This document shows, one piece after another, positions 6,993-15,791 of a stretch of DNA of 64,000 nt. Within the stretch, counting starts at the first letter, position 1. Every line of letters starts with the position of its first letter. Under the pieces are notes generated by a model. That model saw only the letters and a list, made by a program, of their open reading frames with translations, had not been told where the DNA came from and made no database searches. The DNA comes from Sphingobacterium spiritivorum (GTDB lineage: Bacteria; Bacteroidota; Bacteroidia; Sphingobacteriales; Sphingobacteriaceae), in NCBI RefSeq assembly GCF_016725325.1, contig NZ_CP068083.1:744001-808000 (forward strand), given 5' to 3'. Both the position numbers and the translations under genes were made by a program.

Positions 6993-9533
6993 TTAGAACG
7001 GTAATCCATCTTCGGACTCGTTTAAATTGGATGGAATTTGATATTCCCCTGTAAAAATATGCACGCGTTTTGTTTGATATGCAACCTTTTTAACAATAGA
7101 CTGTTGGAATTTAATATTAAATTTTTCACAAAATTCTTTCAATGCTGTATTCAGTAATCGGGGGTGCAATTTCTGTTTTTCGTATAGAGATAGGTATTCA
7201 TTATATTCTTGTTGAAATATTTTTACTTCAACAAAGTCAAGCCTTAGCCATTTATCTATATTATCTTCAATAAACTCTATTGTTTTTTCCCCATACTTAT
7301 TATTAAACATTTTTTTCCATCCTGAATCAGACAATTCCTGTTCTTTAATGATTCCATTAACCTTTAAATGATGCTGAACAGACTCAATAATAACATCATC
7401 AAAACTTTTCCAGTCCGAATCATCAAAATCATGAGGAAACATCTTTTCATGAACAACATTAGGCCCATTTGGACCTGAATAAAAATTAGTAAACTCTATA
7501 GTTCTAACCCTCCTTTTTAAACCTCCATCTGTAATATTGCATGAAAAATTTGTTGACATTAAAATTTTCGGAGTTTCTTCAAATGGTAAATCAAACCTAT
7601 CAGAGTACAACCTTTTAATTGTGGAATTATTAGTAATTACATTTTTTAATTTTGCAAAAGAAAAATACTTTGGTGTATCTCCTATAACAAATACCTTTTC
7701 ATTCCGCCACGACTGGAACAAGGTATCATTAACCTCAATTGCTCCCCCGTCAACTTCGCATCTAGTTGTAGTGTATGCTAACATTTCCCCAAACAAGCTT
7801 TTTCCAGCTCCCCCGCCATCCAATTCATCTGCCGCCATTTCAGACAGTACAACCATATATGCACGATCTCTACATTTTATCTCATGAGACAGCCATCCAA
7901 TAATATTTTTAACGTTATCCGTATATCCAGTAGAATTTGTCAAAAATTCAGAATATAAATTTGAACTCTCAATTGACGGATCATAACATCTATTCTGTTT
8001 TTGATTATAAAAAATATACTTATCTGTAATTTCAAGGAAATCATAATCATGAATTTCTACTGATTCAGCTGTTATTTCTATTATGCAGTTTCTATAAAAC
8101 TTATAACAAACGTCTCTTTTGTCACAAAGCAGTAATTCTTTATCCATCTTAGGAATCCCCCCTTTGATATATTTCAACTTAGTACTTAATTTTTCTGTTA
8201 ATGCATTTGAAATCTTTTCTTTGGTGACTTCATCTTCTTTTATATATGCTTCCAATGCTTCTGTTAAATGGGGTTGCAGATCAAAAACCTGATTTAGAAC
8301 TCTACTTTCGACATCCTTGCGATATATAACTCCATTATATAATACATAACCAATTCCTTCTACAACATCTATTAGGTTTTTCAAAAGTATATTAACCACA
8401 TCCTTCTCATTGAACTCCCAGAATTTTTTAAATGGGTATTGTTCGGCCGATTTAGCTTTTCCTTCTTCTATCGCTTTTTTAGCATTTGAGCTTAGATTTT
8501 TGGGGCCAGTATTTCCATCTCGTATCGCTTTTTCTACAATTATTTCCTCCGTTTTTGAGGTAAATTTTCCAAAACCTTTCTCCACTAAAAATTTATATGT
8601 CAACTTTGAATCTCCATCGAATTTAAGATGAGATAGCAGTGTGGCTGGCCTATAACCTCGCTCACCTTCTAAATTGGTTGATGTAGTGAATATTTTAAAA
8701 ACACGCTTATCGCAAATAAAAGAAGCAGAAGTTCCCGAATCTTTTCCTGGACGAGTAAACTGAATATAATTTTTACCCTCAGGTCTACCAAATACCCTCC
8801 ATCCAAATTCTTCCATTAATGCAACAGGGTCACAATTGTAATCATAATCTTCAAAAGGATTAACCGAATACCAATTAGACATTGATTTACTGACTTTTGG
8901 CATAGGAGCCATTTTAATTACGTCACTGAAAGAACGGCAGATATTTATTAATCCGCAGCGTTCTTCCCAAGTAATTACAGGCATAGGAACATCATGAACA
9001 ATGGTATATCCTGAGCTTGGAGGGAAAAGAAAATATCCGCCTTCACCTCTTGTTTCAATATATTTTATTTTCTTTCCCTTTCCTCCTTCTTCATATTTAA
9101 AAGCTAACTCTTGACTTCCTTCAATTTTGTGGTCACTGACTCTGTAAATTATATGTCTGCCTCCAGAAGGAGTTTTATGTATTCGAAGTCGAGGAAAAAT
9201 ATCTGGGTATATTTCCTTTATTCGATTTAACAACAATGCATCAATGCCAGGATTATATTTACTATCAACATCTATACATTCTAAGTTACCGCTGATAGCT
9301 CCACATATTACAGCTACTCCTGTAGTATCGTAATATTCTAATGCTGAATAAAGCTCCCCCCTGTCCATTCTACGTGACTGCAAAGGCTTCCATGTACCTA
9401 AGCACGGATCTTTTGGTTTTTTCTCCCTCTGTTTTCGATCAAATTGATGACGATCATAGACAGGCATTATAGAGTAGCCATCATCAATAAGAGGCTCGTA
9501 TTTACTCCAAACATTAGCTAATTCAATTCCCAT
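6993..9533 (-). CDS. primase-polymerase / SF3 helicase replication protein
   Basis: A large two-part replication initiator of 846 aa. The N-terminal prim-pol domain shows IDVD (87-90), SGGRH (123-127) and RGEGGYFLFPPS (162-173). The C-terminal half is a D5/P4-type SF3 helicase with Walker A GGGAGKS near 573 and motif C ILMSTN near 659. It should prime and unwind phage DNA. The start is placed at ATG 9533, one base after the upstream helicase stop (TAAGATG), rather than 15 codons earlier inside that gene. The C-terminus ends ESEDGLPF, like the acidic tail of single-stranded DNA-binding proteins. It is AT-rich compared with the genes upstream. Confidence 0.9.
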   Translation of the reverse strand: MGIELANVWSKYEPLIDDGYSIMPVYDRHQFDRKQREKKPKDPCLGTWKPLQSRRMDRGELYSALEYYDTTGVAVICGAISGNLECIDVDSKYNPGIDALLLNRIKEIYPDIFPRLRIHKTPSGGRHIIYRVSDHKIEGSQELAFKYEEGGKGKKIKYIETRGEGGYFLFPPSSGYTIVHDVPMPVITWEERCGLINICRSFSDVIKMAPMPKVSKSMSNWYSVNPFEDYDYNCDPVALMEEFGWRVFGRPEGKNYIQFTRPGKDSGTSASFICDKRVFKIFTTSTNLEGERGYRPATLLSHLKFDGDSKLTYKFLVEKGFGKFTSKTEEIIVEKAIRDGNTGPKNLSSNAKKAIEEGKAKSAEQYPFKKFWEFNEKDVVNILLKNLIDVVEGIGYVLYNGVIYRKDVESRVLNQVFDLQPHLTEALEAYIKEDEVTKEKISNALTEKLSTKLKYIKGGIPKMDKELLLCDKRDVCYKFYRNCIIEITAESVEIHDYDFLEITDKYIFYNQKQNRCYDPSIESSNLYSEFLTNSTGYTDNVKNIIGWLSHEIKCRDRAYMVVLSEMAADELDGGGAGKSLFGEMLAYTTTRCEVDGGAIEVNDTLFQSWRNEKVFVIGDTPKYFSFAKLKNVITNNSTIKRLYSDRFDLPFEETPKILMSTNFSCNITDGGLKRRVRTIEFTNFYSGPNGPNVVHEKMFPHDFDDSDWKSFDDVIIESVQHHLKVNGIIKEQELSDSGWKKMFNNKYGEKTIEFIEDNIDKWLRLDFVEVKIFQQEYNEYLSLYEKQKLHPRLLNTALKEFCEKFNIKFQQSIVKKVAYQTKRVHIFTGEYQIPSNLNESEDGLPF

Positions 9534-9534
9534 C

Positions 9535-11034
9535 TTAACGTAATTGTATGTCAGTAAATTCAATGGGCATTGATCCAATCATTCTAGATTGAATATCAAC
9601 CCAATTAGACTTGTATCCCATAGCAGCTCCGAATGCGGAAAGAAAGCCCTTGTGCATTTGCTCTTTAGCTTTAGCCACACGTGTCGCAAAAACCTGCTTC
9701 TTTTTCATCTTAGCATAAATGGCAAGTTCATTCGGAGTGAGTTCGCTGATCTTTCTTCCGACTAGAGAGGTGTAGTGACTGGTAACTTCTACTAATTCTC
9801 CTTGCTCCAGTTCCTTTTCAGTTAATGGTCGTTCGTGTCCGCAATATTGACATATACGCACTGACGATGGTATGATCGATTCGCACTCAGAACATAGAGC
9901 AACAGGCGCAACGCCTTGACCTTTCTTGGAACGCTTTGTAACCTCCCACATGTTTTCCCAATCGCGGTCTTCAAAGTATAAGCCGTGACGCTCCCAATTG
10001 CCACCATAATCTAGTACCCGAAAGTGAGTTTTCAGGGGGGTACCATCAGCTGACCATACCGGTCTACTTCCGCGTCCTATCATTTGCAGATATAGAGGTA
10101 AAGAAGTTGTTGCACGGTTGAGAATAACCAAATCAACAGCCGGAGCGTCGAAACCCTTTGTCAAACTCGCTACCGATACGCAAATATTTGCTAGTCCCAA
10201 TCCAGTGAACTTTGCTAACTCGTAGCTGGAATTTTCCAACTGACTATGATATTCAACCGATGCAAATCCCTCATCTTGGAGTCTTTGGTTCATTTCGCGC
10301 GCATGTTTGATGGACGACACGAAAATCATGCACTTCTTAAATGTCGCTGATCGAAGATCTTCAAAAATCCCATCATACACAGCCGAAGTGGAAAATGCTG
10401 CGGTTTGGGATTGTTCAGTGTATTCACCATTACGCATTTCAAGGATATCTGTATCGGCTTTAGTCCTAGCAAGATGCTGGTAGGAACAAAGAAAGCCTTG
10501 TTGGATTAGCTCGTCTACCTGACAACATATAACACAAGTATTATATAGCTCTGCAAGATGTTTAGCAACTCTACCATCGGGAGTGGCGGTGAAACCAAGG
10601 ATATACGGATTACTTACCTCGATCAAACGACGGATAATATTCGAAGGTGTCCCAATATGGGCTTCATCGACAATGATCAGCGGTGGAAATTCCAATTGCG
10701 CAAGTTGCTCCAGTATCAGTGGGCGACGCGTGAGTGTTTGGGCCATTGCAATATATAGTTGCCCGGCTTTGATATGGACGTGCTTTTTACCGTTGGCTAT
10801 CTCAATCCCTCCTGCTTCACCAATAATCTGGTCGAAAATCTTGGTAGTCTCACTGATGATAACGACGGCTCGGCCATTCGAAATTGACTTGTAAGCAACG
10901 TCAATAAACATTTTGGTCTTTCCTGATCCTGTCGGAGCGCAAGCAATGACCCGCCGGTGATCCCTCAGGGCCACAGCTAAGTTTTTTACAAATTCAGCTT
11001 GATATGGTCTTAATGTTGGTAGCATAACTTTCAT
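9535..11034 (-). CDS. DEAD/DEAH-box (SF2) helicase
   Basis: A 499-aa ResIII/UvsW-like SF2 helicase. Walker A APTGSGKT is at 33-40, DEAH at 123-126, motif III is GFTATP, and motif VI is QMIGRGSRP. A four-cysteine zinc ribbon (C-x2-C and C-x2-C within PVALCSECES to ICQYCGHE) follows the second RecA domain. Such helicases help phage recombination-dependent replication. The ATG at 11034 overlaps the stop of the upstream zinc protein (ATGA); a start 17 codons earlier is possible but lies within that gene. The stop is one base from the primase start. Confidence 0.9.
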   Translation of the reverse strand: MKVMLPTLRPYQAEFVKNLAVALRDHRRVIACAPTGSGKTKMFIDVAYKSISNGRAVVIISETTKIFDQIIGEAGGIEIANGKKHVHIKAGQLYIAMAQTLTRRPLILEQLAQLEFPPLIIVDEAHIGTPSNIIRRLIEVSNPYILGFTATPDGRVAKHLAELYNTCVICCQVDELIQQGFLCSYQHLARTKADTDILEMRNGEYTEQSQTAAFSTSAVYDGIFEDLRSATFKKCMIFVSSIKHAREMNQRLQDEGFASVEYHSQLENSSYELAKFTGLGLANICVSVASLTKGFDAPAVDLVILNRATTSLPLYLQMIGRGSRPVWSADGTPLKTHFRVLDYGGNWERHGLYFEDRDWENMWEVTKRSKKGQGVAPVALCSECESIIPSSVRICQYCGHERPLTEKELEQGELVEVTSHYTSLVGRKISELTPNELAIYAKMKKKQVFATRVAKAKEQMHKGFLSAFGAAMGYKSNWVDIQSRMIGSMPIEFTDIQLR

Positions 11035-11351
11035 GACCCTACCTCCTTTCTTTGGTATATTCGAATTGCTAAATATAGACGCCAATACATCATATTTCTT
11101 TCGATTCCTCTTAGATCTTCAATGAAGAAGCATGCCTGTTTTGCCTCAGATATTACATTAACATCTTGATTGGTGATTGACCAGATTCTTAATCTGACTT
11201 CGGTTGAATCTGGAACTTGATGTTTTGAAGTAAATTTGACGTATGCATTGCAATGGTTACACACCTGTTTAATGTGGGGACCAGAGAATACATATTTAGC
11301 CTCGTCTTCCACACCACAGTGAGGACACTCGTAAGGTTTCAATAAGTTCAT
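11031..11351 (-). CDS. small zinc-finger phage protein
   Basis: A 106-aa protein with two CxxC pairs (CPHCG near residue 9 and CNHCN near 33), which should bind one zinc. The rest is basic with a Trp-rich helix. The function is unknown; it probably acts with the helicase, whose start codon overlaps this stop (ATGA). It follows a terminator (11452-11475), so it may be the first gene of its own transcript, and its leader shares elements with those of two other phage genes. Confidence 0.75.
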   Translation of the reverse strand: MNLLKPYECPHCGVEDEAKYVFSGPHIKQVCNHCNAYVKFTSKHQVPDSTEVRLRIWSITNQDVNVISEAKQACFFIEDLRGIERNMMYWRLYLAIRIYQRKEVGS

Positions 11352-11392
11352 AATAAATTTTGTTAAGTTCTTCAGATTGAAGGTTTGCCGTC
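11349..11392 (-). promoter_or_regulatory. shared leader element before zinc-finger gene
   Basis: Reading toward the ATG on the minus strand: GACGGCAAAC (plus 11383-11392), a 5-bp hairpin CTTCA-ATC-TGAAG, then ACTTAACAA and TTTATTATG containing the start codon. The same order of blocks precedes the genes starting at 5166 and 15267. Confidence 0.55.
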
Positions 11393-11451
11393 CTATTAAA
11401 CAATCATAAAGTTTCTAAAGTTATCAATAAGGAAACATTTAAACAATAAAA

Positions 11452-11475
11452 AAAGGGAGAAATAAATCTCCCTTT
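11452..11475 (-). terminator. terminator after SSB-like gene
   Basis: Hairpin with arms AAAGGGAGA and TCTCCCTTT and a 6-base loop, followed by T residues on the minus strand, 10 bases past the SSB-like stop. It may attenuate the early operon between recombination and replication genes. Confidence 0.8.
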
Positions 11476-11484
11476 AATCAAAAA

Positions 11485-11859
11485 TTAAAATGGGAGATCG
11501 TCGTTTTCATCTATTGTTGTCGCAGGAGATGAATTCCCTCCACCTTGCGACCAATCTTTTAGATTACCAAGAATTGGTTGATTTGAATTTAACCAGTCGG
11601 TATTTGATTTATTAGCGTTATATACTTCACTCGGAAGTGATTTGGCGATAAAACCATTTTGTCCGTACTGATCTGCTTCTTCTCGGATAACGACTCGAAC
11701 ATCCATATAAACAGCTCCATCTTTCAAAGTAAGATTGTTTCCATCAATCGGAAGCAGTACGCATTTAACCATTTCACCTGCTTTATTTTTCTTGTCTACG
11801 ATAACTGCCTGAGTTAATTTTGTTAGGGCTATTGAGCCAGTAAGTGTTTTGTTTGACAT
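11485..11859 (-). CDS. putative single-stranded DNA-binding protein
   Basis: A 124-aa protein with the layout of a phage SSB. An N-terminal beta-rich part of about 85 residues could form an OB fold, a Gly/Ser/Asn linker follows (GGGNSS), and the C-terminus ends DENDDLPF, the acidic tip that recruits repair and replication partners in bacterial SSBs. I see no diagnostic OB-fold motif, so the call rests on the tail, the size and the position between exonuclease and helicase genes. A terminator follows directly. Confidence 0.65.
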   Translation of the reverse strand: MSNKTLTGSIALTKLTQAVIVDKKNKAGEMVKCVLLPIDGNNLTLKDGAVYMDVRVVIREEADQYGQNGFIAKSLPSEVYNANKSNTDWLNSNQPILGNLKDWSQGGGNSSPATTIDENDDLPF

Positions 11860-11906
11860 ATTTTTTGTTTTTAATATTATAACGCTAAGATTGATACAAC
11901 AGTTTC

Positions 11907-13073
11907 CTACGCCGCCTTTTTCTTGGTAGCGCGAGCCACCGCTTTATACTTCGGTTCATACATAATATCAGCATGCTCCACCATTTCACCAGTTGCTTTG
12001 GCTTGCTTCTCAGCGAATGCACGCATTTGATCAAGTTTGACATTACCTAAACCTTCAGCCGTGACTCCGGCATTATTCAGATAGTAATCAATGATCACAC
12101 GCCATCCATCGACAGACGCAACGGAAACGGTATATGACTCAATTGCTTTCGGTGCTTCCACTTGGCGATTAGCCTGGGCAACCATCACAGTGACAGATGC
12201 AGCTTGCTTTGCCTTTGCGGAATCCGCATCGGCTTTTTGCTGGGCCGCTAGTTGAGCCGCAGCAGCATCCTCTTGCTGTTTCTTTGCTAGTGCCTCAGCA
12301 GCTTTACTTTCGGCAACACCGACTTCCAATTCCGCTAAACGGGTAGGAATAAGTGAAAGAAGATATTCAGCATATTTAGTCACCTCGGCACTGAAATGAT
12401 TAGCGCACGCCGTGAACTTATCCGCAGTACGCACTTCGTTGATCAACTCCTGATCACCTATTAGGGTGATGGTTTCCCAAGCATCTTCTGTAAGTGTTCC
12501 GCCAATAAAGCCTGAAATAGCCGCCTCCGCTTCTCCAATTGTTTCAATTGTTGCGCCTGAATACACAGTAAGCATTGTTTGCTTTACGGTAGAGAGATAG
12601 GCCGCATATCCACTCCGCAATTGGGTTTCCAATGCAGCGATATCATCAATTCGCTTTTGTTTTTTGGCTAGCTCTGCCTGCTCCCTTTGCTTCGCTGCAG
12701 CAGCTTCTTGCGCGTGTATTCTTGCGGATGTATTGCGTAGGCGCTGAATTGGATCATACAGTTCCTTACTGAGAGCGTTCTCCACAGCAGTAAAAGCTTT
12801 GATGAAAGCATGTGCCTTTTCCGTAAACGGTTTGCGCTGCTCCTCGACGTGCTTAACAGCTTTCTTTGCCGAAACTTGCCAGTTCATCAACTCGTCATCC
12901 AATTCCTTGGGAAGTTTATCGCCGTTGGCAGCGGCTTTGGCAAGTAAAGCGATTTGCTTCGCACGGTACTTATCTAAGAAACCCTGCGCAGCTGTATAAA
13001 CAGCGCTTGCATTTTGCAGGTCTGTTTGAGTAAACGGCATGATAGCCATTGTTTGTTGCGTTGTTGTACTCAT
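11907..13073 (-). CDS. coiled-coil phage protein of recombination operon
   Basis: A 388-aa, Ala/Gln/Lys-rich protein with heptad-like stretches around residues 90-150 and 245-300, so probably a long coiled coil. There are no enzymatic motifs, signal or membrane segments. It resembles in layout the DUF1351-type phage proteins that accompany recombinases and exonucleases, but I cannot confirm membership. It sits two bases after the exonuclease gene and before the SSB-like gene, suggesting a scaffold or accessory role in recombination. Confidence 0.7.
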   Translation of the reverse strand: MSTTTQQTMAIMPFTQTDLQNASAVYTAAQGFLDKYRAKQIALLAKAAANGDKLPKELDDELMNWQVSAKKAVKHVEEQRKPFTEKAHAFIKAFTAVENALSKELYDPIQRLRNTSARIHAQEAAAAKQREQAELAKKQKRIDDIAALETQLRSGYAAYLSTVKQTMLTVYSGATIETIGEAEAAISGFIGGTLTEDAWETITLIGDQELINEVRTADKFTACANHFSAEVTKYAEYLLSLIPTRLAELEVGVAESKAAEALAKKQQEDAAAAQLAAQQKADADSAKAKQAASVTVMVAQANRQVEAPKAIESYTVSVASVDGWRVIIDYYLNNAGVTAEGLGNVKLDQMRAFAEKQAKATGEMVEHADIMYEPKYKAVARATKKKAA

Positions 13074-13075
13074 AA

Positions 13076-14194
13076 CTAGAATGGTAATGGTTCAGCAGTC
13101 GGTTCATTAATCACAGGTTCAGTGGGTTTCGCAGCGGTGGAAGGCTTAACAGCCGCAGGCCTAACGATCGGCTCCATATTCGGTTCAGCATGCCCGAACT
13201 TGCGCCCCACATATTCGCTAATCCCTTCTTTACGGATCACTCCTGATAATCCCTGTCCACGGTCTGCTATTGAGAATACCCCGCCAATGGTAGTGTACGT
13301 TTTACTCTCCGCCTTACTAGCATACCGGATATCAGCAAGCGTCATAACAGCATCAACCTCGGAGGTAGTTATATCGCCTGTCCAATCCTTGAAGTTATAA
13401 GTAGGCGTTTCACCTCTCCATTCTTTAGGCGACCAGTTGCACGCGGCATCCAGTGGTAGATCCGGAAAGTTTTCTTCCCATAATTGGCGTTCCGCCTCAA
13501 GCTGCAGTCCATTGGTTCGGTAGAAACCATGACGGCCGGATTTGAAATTGATGATAGCGCTGATGGTTTTATCCACTTTGATTTCTTTGGGTTGGCCTTT
13601 TCTCGGACCCGACTTGTAAACCTCGGTATCTGAGTAGCCATCTACTTGAATAGTCATGTTGCAAACTAAGTCGATCAACGTGCCATAGCCACGCTCGCTT
13701 AGCAGGACGTATTCAATACCTAGTGGTACGATTTGGTAATCCAAATAGAACTGAATGAATGCAGATAGGTCGTTGCGTAATTTTTCAGGCCATTCTTTCG
13801 TGTCCGGTTGGTAGTAGCTGTTTTCGGCTAGGTAATCATCGACCACCGTTTCAACAGCATTAAAGTCGTATTGCCCATTGATCAGAAACTTGCCTATTTC
13901 CAAGTGCATCAATGTGCCGTAATGCTGGCTTAGCTCTAGCAGTCTGCCAGCTTCTTTCAACCCGTGCTTAACGTACCACTCCAACAATGGCTGTTCCATA
14001 GGTGCGCAAGCATTGATCGCAGTGGTGAGACTGGTGTATAGCCGTAGCGGACTCTCGACCGGCACTCCATCCTCATTTAACCGGATGTATGATCGGCCTT
14101 GGCCGAAGTTAATGCGACCTACTTTATATGATGGTAGTCTCAACGCGGTATCGTTGAACCACTCTGTATTGATATTTTCGAATGTAATTGCCAT
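13076..14194 (-). CDS. RecB-like PD-(D/E)XK exonuclease
   Basis: A 372-aa protein with the RecB/Cas4-type nuclease order: GTLMHLEIGKF (His and Glu motif, near 91), YGTLIDLVCNM (motif II Asp, near 170), IINFKSGRHG (motif III, near 212) and LQLEAERQL (motif IV Gln). Motif III reads N-F-K where D/E-x-K is usual. A Pro/Ala-rich linker leads to a C-terminus ending AEPLPF, like the tip of SSB. It probably resects phage DNA ends for annealing. It lies in the recombination block, two bases before the coiled-coil gene. Confidence 0.72.
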   Translation of the reverse strand: MAITFENINTEWFNDTALRLPSYKVGRINFGQGRSYIRLNEDGVPVESPLRLYTSLTTAINACAPMEQPLLEWYVKHGLKEAGRLLELSQHYGTLMHLEIGKFLINGQYDFNAVETVVDDYLAENSYYQPDTKEWPEKLRNDLSAFIQFYLDYQIVPLGIEYVLLSERGYGTLIDLVCNMTIQVDGYSDTEVYKSGPRKGQPKEIKVDKTISAIINFKSGRHGFYRTNGLQLEAERQLWEENFPDLPLDAACNWSPKEWRGETPTYNFKDWTGDITTSEVDAVMTLADIRYASKAESKTYTTIGGVFSIADRGQGLSGVIRKEGISEYVGRKFGHAEPNMEPIVRPAAVKPSTAAKPTEPVINEPTAEPLPF

Positions 14195-14200
14195 GGGGTA

Positions 14201-14488
14201 TTAGATTTGGGTTGCGGATTTGATTAGTTCTTCAATCTTGTAGGCTTCAACAATGTTACCGCATTGCGCCAGCGCTAGTACATGATTTAGCATTTCCAGC
14301 ATCTCAGGCGCTTTACTTATTAGTAGTGCGTTTGCCTTATTTTCATCTGAGAAATGGCTTGGATTTAATTTTTCATCGAAAAGCATTACCATAACGCTTA
14401 AGTCGGAGCCCAACACAGATGTCTTAACATCATAAAAATGAGTGTTGCCTACAGCCACCCACGGCCCTGGTGTTCCTTTAAATTCCAT
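14201..14488 (-). CDS. small phage protein of the 'TPGPW / ISKAPEML' type
   Basis: A 95-aa protein with two patterns common in uncharacterised phage proteins: N-terminal FKGTPGPWVAVG and C-terminal NALLISKAPEMLEML. Proteins with this pair are found widely in phage early regions; no function is known to me. The ATG at 14488 overlaps the upstream stop by one base (TGATG); a GTG one codon earlier is also in frame. It lies between the Gp3-like and exonuclease genes. Confidence 0.75.
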   Translation of the reverse strand: MEFKGTPGPWVAVGNTHFYDVKTSVLGSDLSVMVMLFDEKLNPSHFSDENKANALLISKAPEMLEMLNHVLALAQCGNIVEAYKIEELIKSATQI

Positions 14489-15267
14489 CACTTCACCTCC
14501 TCCGCTTCTACATCCTCAACTGCTACAGCTACACCACTTCCCGAACCCAACTGCAACAAACTTCCGCTGGTGATCATGTTGGTGGTTAATCGGTTCAATT
14601 CACCGCCCGATTCAACATAGGCACGTACCTGCTCGATAGTTTCTTCTGTGAAATTTGGGATAAGCTTAACTATTGGATAGTTCTTTGCCATACCGGGAGT
14701 GTACGACTGCACCTTCTCCACCACAAGCGAGAACGGGAAACCAATTATGCTTCCACTACGCTCCATCACCATATCAAATGCTTTCACAATACTAGGGATA
14801 GTCGTTTCCTTGGCTTTTGTTTGGAATGTCCAATATCCAAGAACACCTTTCATTTTAAGGAGGACAAAACGAAGAGTTAGTGTCCGCGCAAAATGCTTAC
14901 GAATTGCCTTGACTTTTGGATCGTCAGGAAGCAACCCACTTTCATATGCCCCTTTACCGTCCTTCCCTCCCAAAGGATTCCAAACAGTAAAGGTCGAACC
15001 GTCTCCCCATCCAAGGCGCTTGCCTTTATCCCATGCCTCGAATTGCTCATTACACACCTCACTAAGATTATTACTAACAAAAGCAATGTGCAATTCGGTG
15101 GGCTTATCACCCACAAGCGAGGCGAAATGAGTTGCGAACTTTCCGGTAGCCCGGAAATAGTCTAATGATGTAGGCAAACCACGTTCGGTTTTCATACCTA
15201 CCTTAATTCTTCCGATTTCGGGCAACGTACTACCTTGTACAGTTCCCGTTGAAATTCGTCCTTTCAT
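14488..15267 (-). CDS. Gp3-like phage protein (possible recombination directionality or annealing factor)
   Basis: A 259-aa protein whose N-terminus (LPEIGRIKVGMKTERGLP, then LDYFRATGKF) and following RLGWGDGSTF recall the Gp3-like family, named for the phiC31 factor that turns serine integrase toward excision. This phage has a tyrosine integrase, so a different job is likely. Next to an exonuclease and an SSB-like gene it could be a recombination mediator. Family membership is from memory and uncertain. It is first in a tightly linked group and has the leader shared with two other phage genes. Confidence 0.5.
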   Translation of the reverse strand: MKGRISTGTVQGSTLPEIGRIKVGMKTERGLPTSLDYFRATGKFATHFASLVGDKPTELHIAFVSNNLSEVCNEQFEAWDKGKRLGWGDGSTFTVWNPLGGKDGKGAYESGLLPDDPKVKAIRKHFARTLTLRFVLLKMKGVLGYWTFQTKAKETTIPSIVKAFDMVMERSGSIIGFPFSLVVEKVQSYTPGMAKNYPIVKLIPNFTEETIEQVRAYVESGGELNRLTTNMITSGSLLQLGSGSGVAVAVEDVEAEEVK

Positions 15268-15332
15268 AATAAATATTTGTTAAGTGTAGCCTTTAGGCTG
15301 TTTTACAATATTCAGTTGGTTAGTTTGCCGTC
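15265..15332 (-). promoter_or_regulatory. shared leader element before Gp3-like gene
   Basis: On the minus strand: GACGGCAAAC (plus 15323-15332, including the end of a short upstream ORF), a small hairpin AGCC-TAAA-GGCT, then ACTTAACAA and TTTATTATG with the start codon. Same block order as at 11349-11392 and 5164-5225. Confidence 0.55.
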
Positions 15333-15439
15333 ATCCCCAAATGAACTTTAATTTCATGCACTTCTTCTAGCGCTCCATGTACTTCGCTAAGCAGATCTTT
15401 TACCTGACTTAGCAATTTTTTCTTTAGCTCTGGACTCAT
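15320..15439 (-). CDS. possible 39-residue small protein
   Basis: An ATG-to-TAA frame of 39 codons starting MSPELKKKLL and ending GMTAN, predicted as one amphipathic helix. It overlaps the 3' end of the 134-aa gene by 53 bases in another frame and ends 53 bases before the Gp3-like start. Amphipathic composition and lack of other coding in the gap support it, but the overlap is long and the size is minimal. Confidence 0.35.
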   Translation of the reverse strand: MSPELKKKLLSQVKDLLSEVHGALEEVHEIKVHLGMTAN

Positions 15440-15791
15440 TATCCTTTTCAATTTGATAACTTAATAAGTCGTCAGCTTCTGCCAACGCTTCAATTTCACC
15501 CCTGTTGATTCTCATTTTACTGCTGGTCCCAACTTCATCCTGACTTATCGATAAGTGCCCGTCAGCGATCCATTTGTCAACTTTCCCCCGCCCATACATT
15601 TTATAAGCTTCCGCTTTACTTATGTATGATTTAAGTCCTCCTGTCATAGTCAGCATTTCGGTAGCGGTCAATTTTGCCATTGACCGCAGAACCTTTGCTA
15701 TTGTGGATTGATTCTCAACAAGTGTTACATCGCTACCTTGTGTTGCTAGTAAACTAATCATTGTTTTTGCCTCCTTCCTTTCTGACATCAT
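15387..15791 (-). CDS. excisionase-like helix-turn-helix phage protein
   Basis: A 134-aa protein whose middle and C-terminal half (SYISKAEAYKMYGRGKVDKW, then a strand pair, then INRGEIEALAEAD) follows the MerR/excisionase winged-helix pattern. It could be the integrase directionality factor or an early regulator. The ATGATG at 15791 overlaps the upstream gene by 38 bases; a start at ATG 15761 would reduce the overlap to 8 bases, and I cannot decide between them. It is second in the leftward operon, an expected place for an excision factor. Confidence 0.6.
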   Translation of the reverse strand: MMSERKEAKTMISLLATQGSDVTLVENQSTIAKVLRSMAKLTATEMLTMTGGLKSYISKAEAYKMYGRGKVDKWIADGHLSISQDEVGTSSKMRINRGEIEALAEADDLLSYQIEKDNESRAKEKIAKSGKRSA

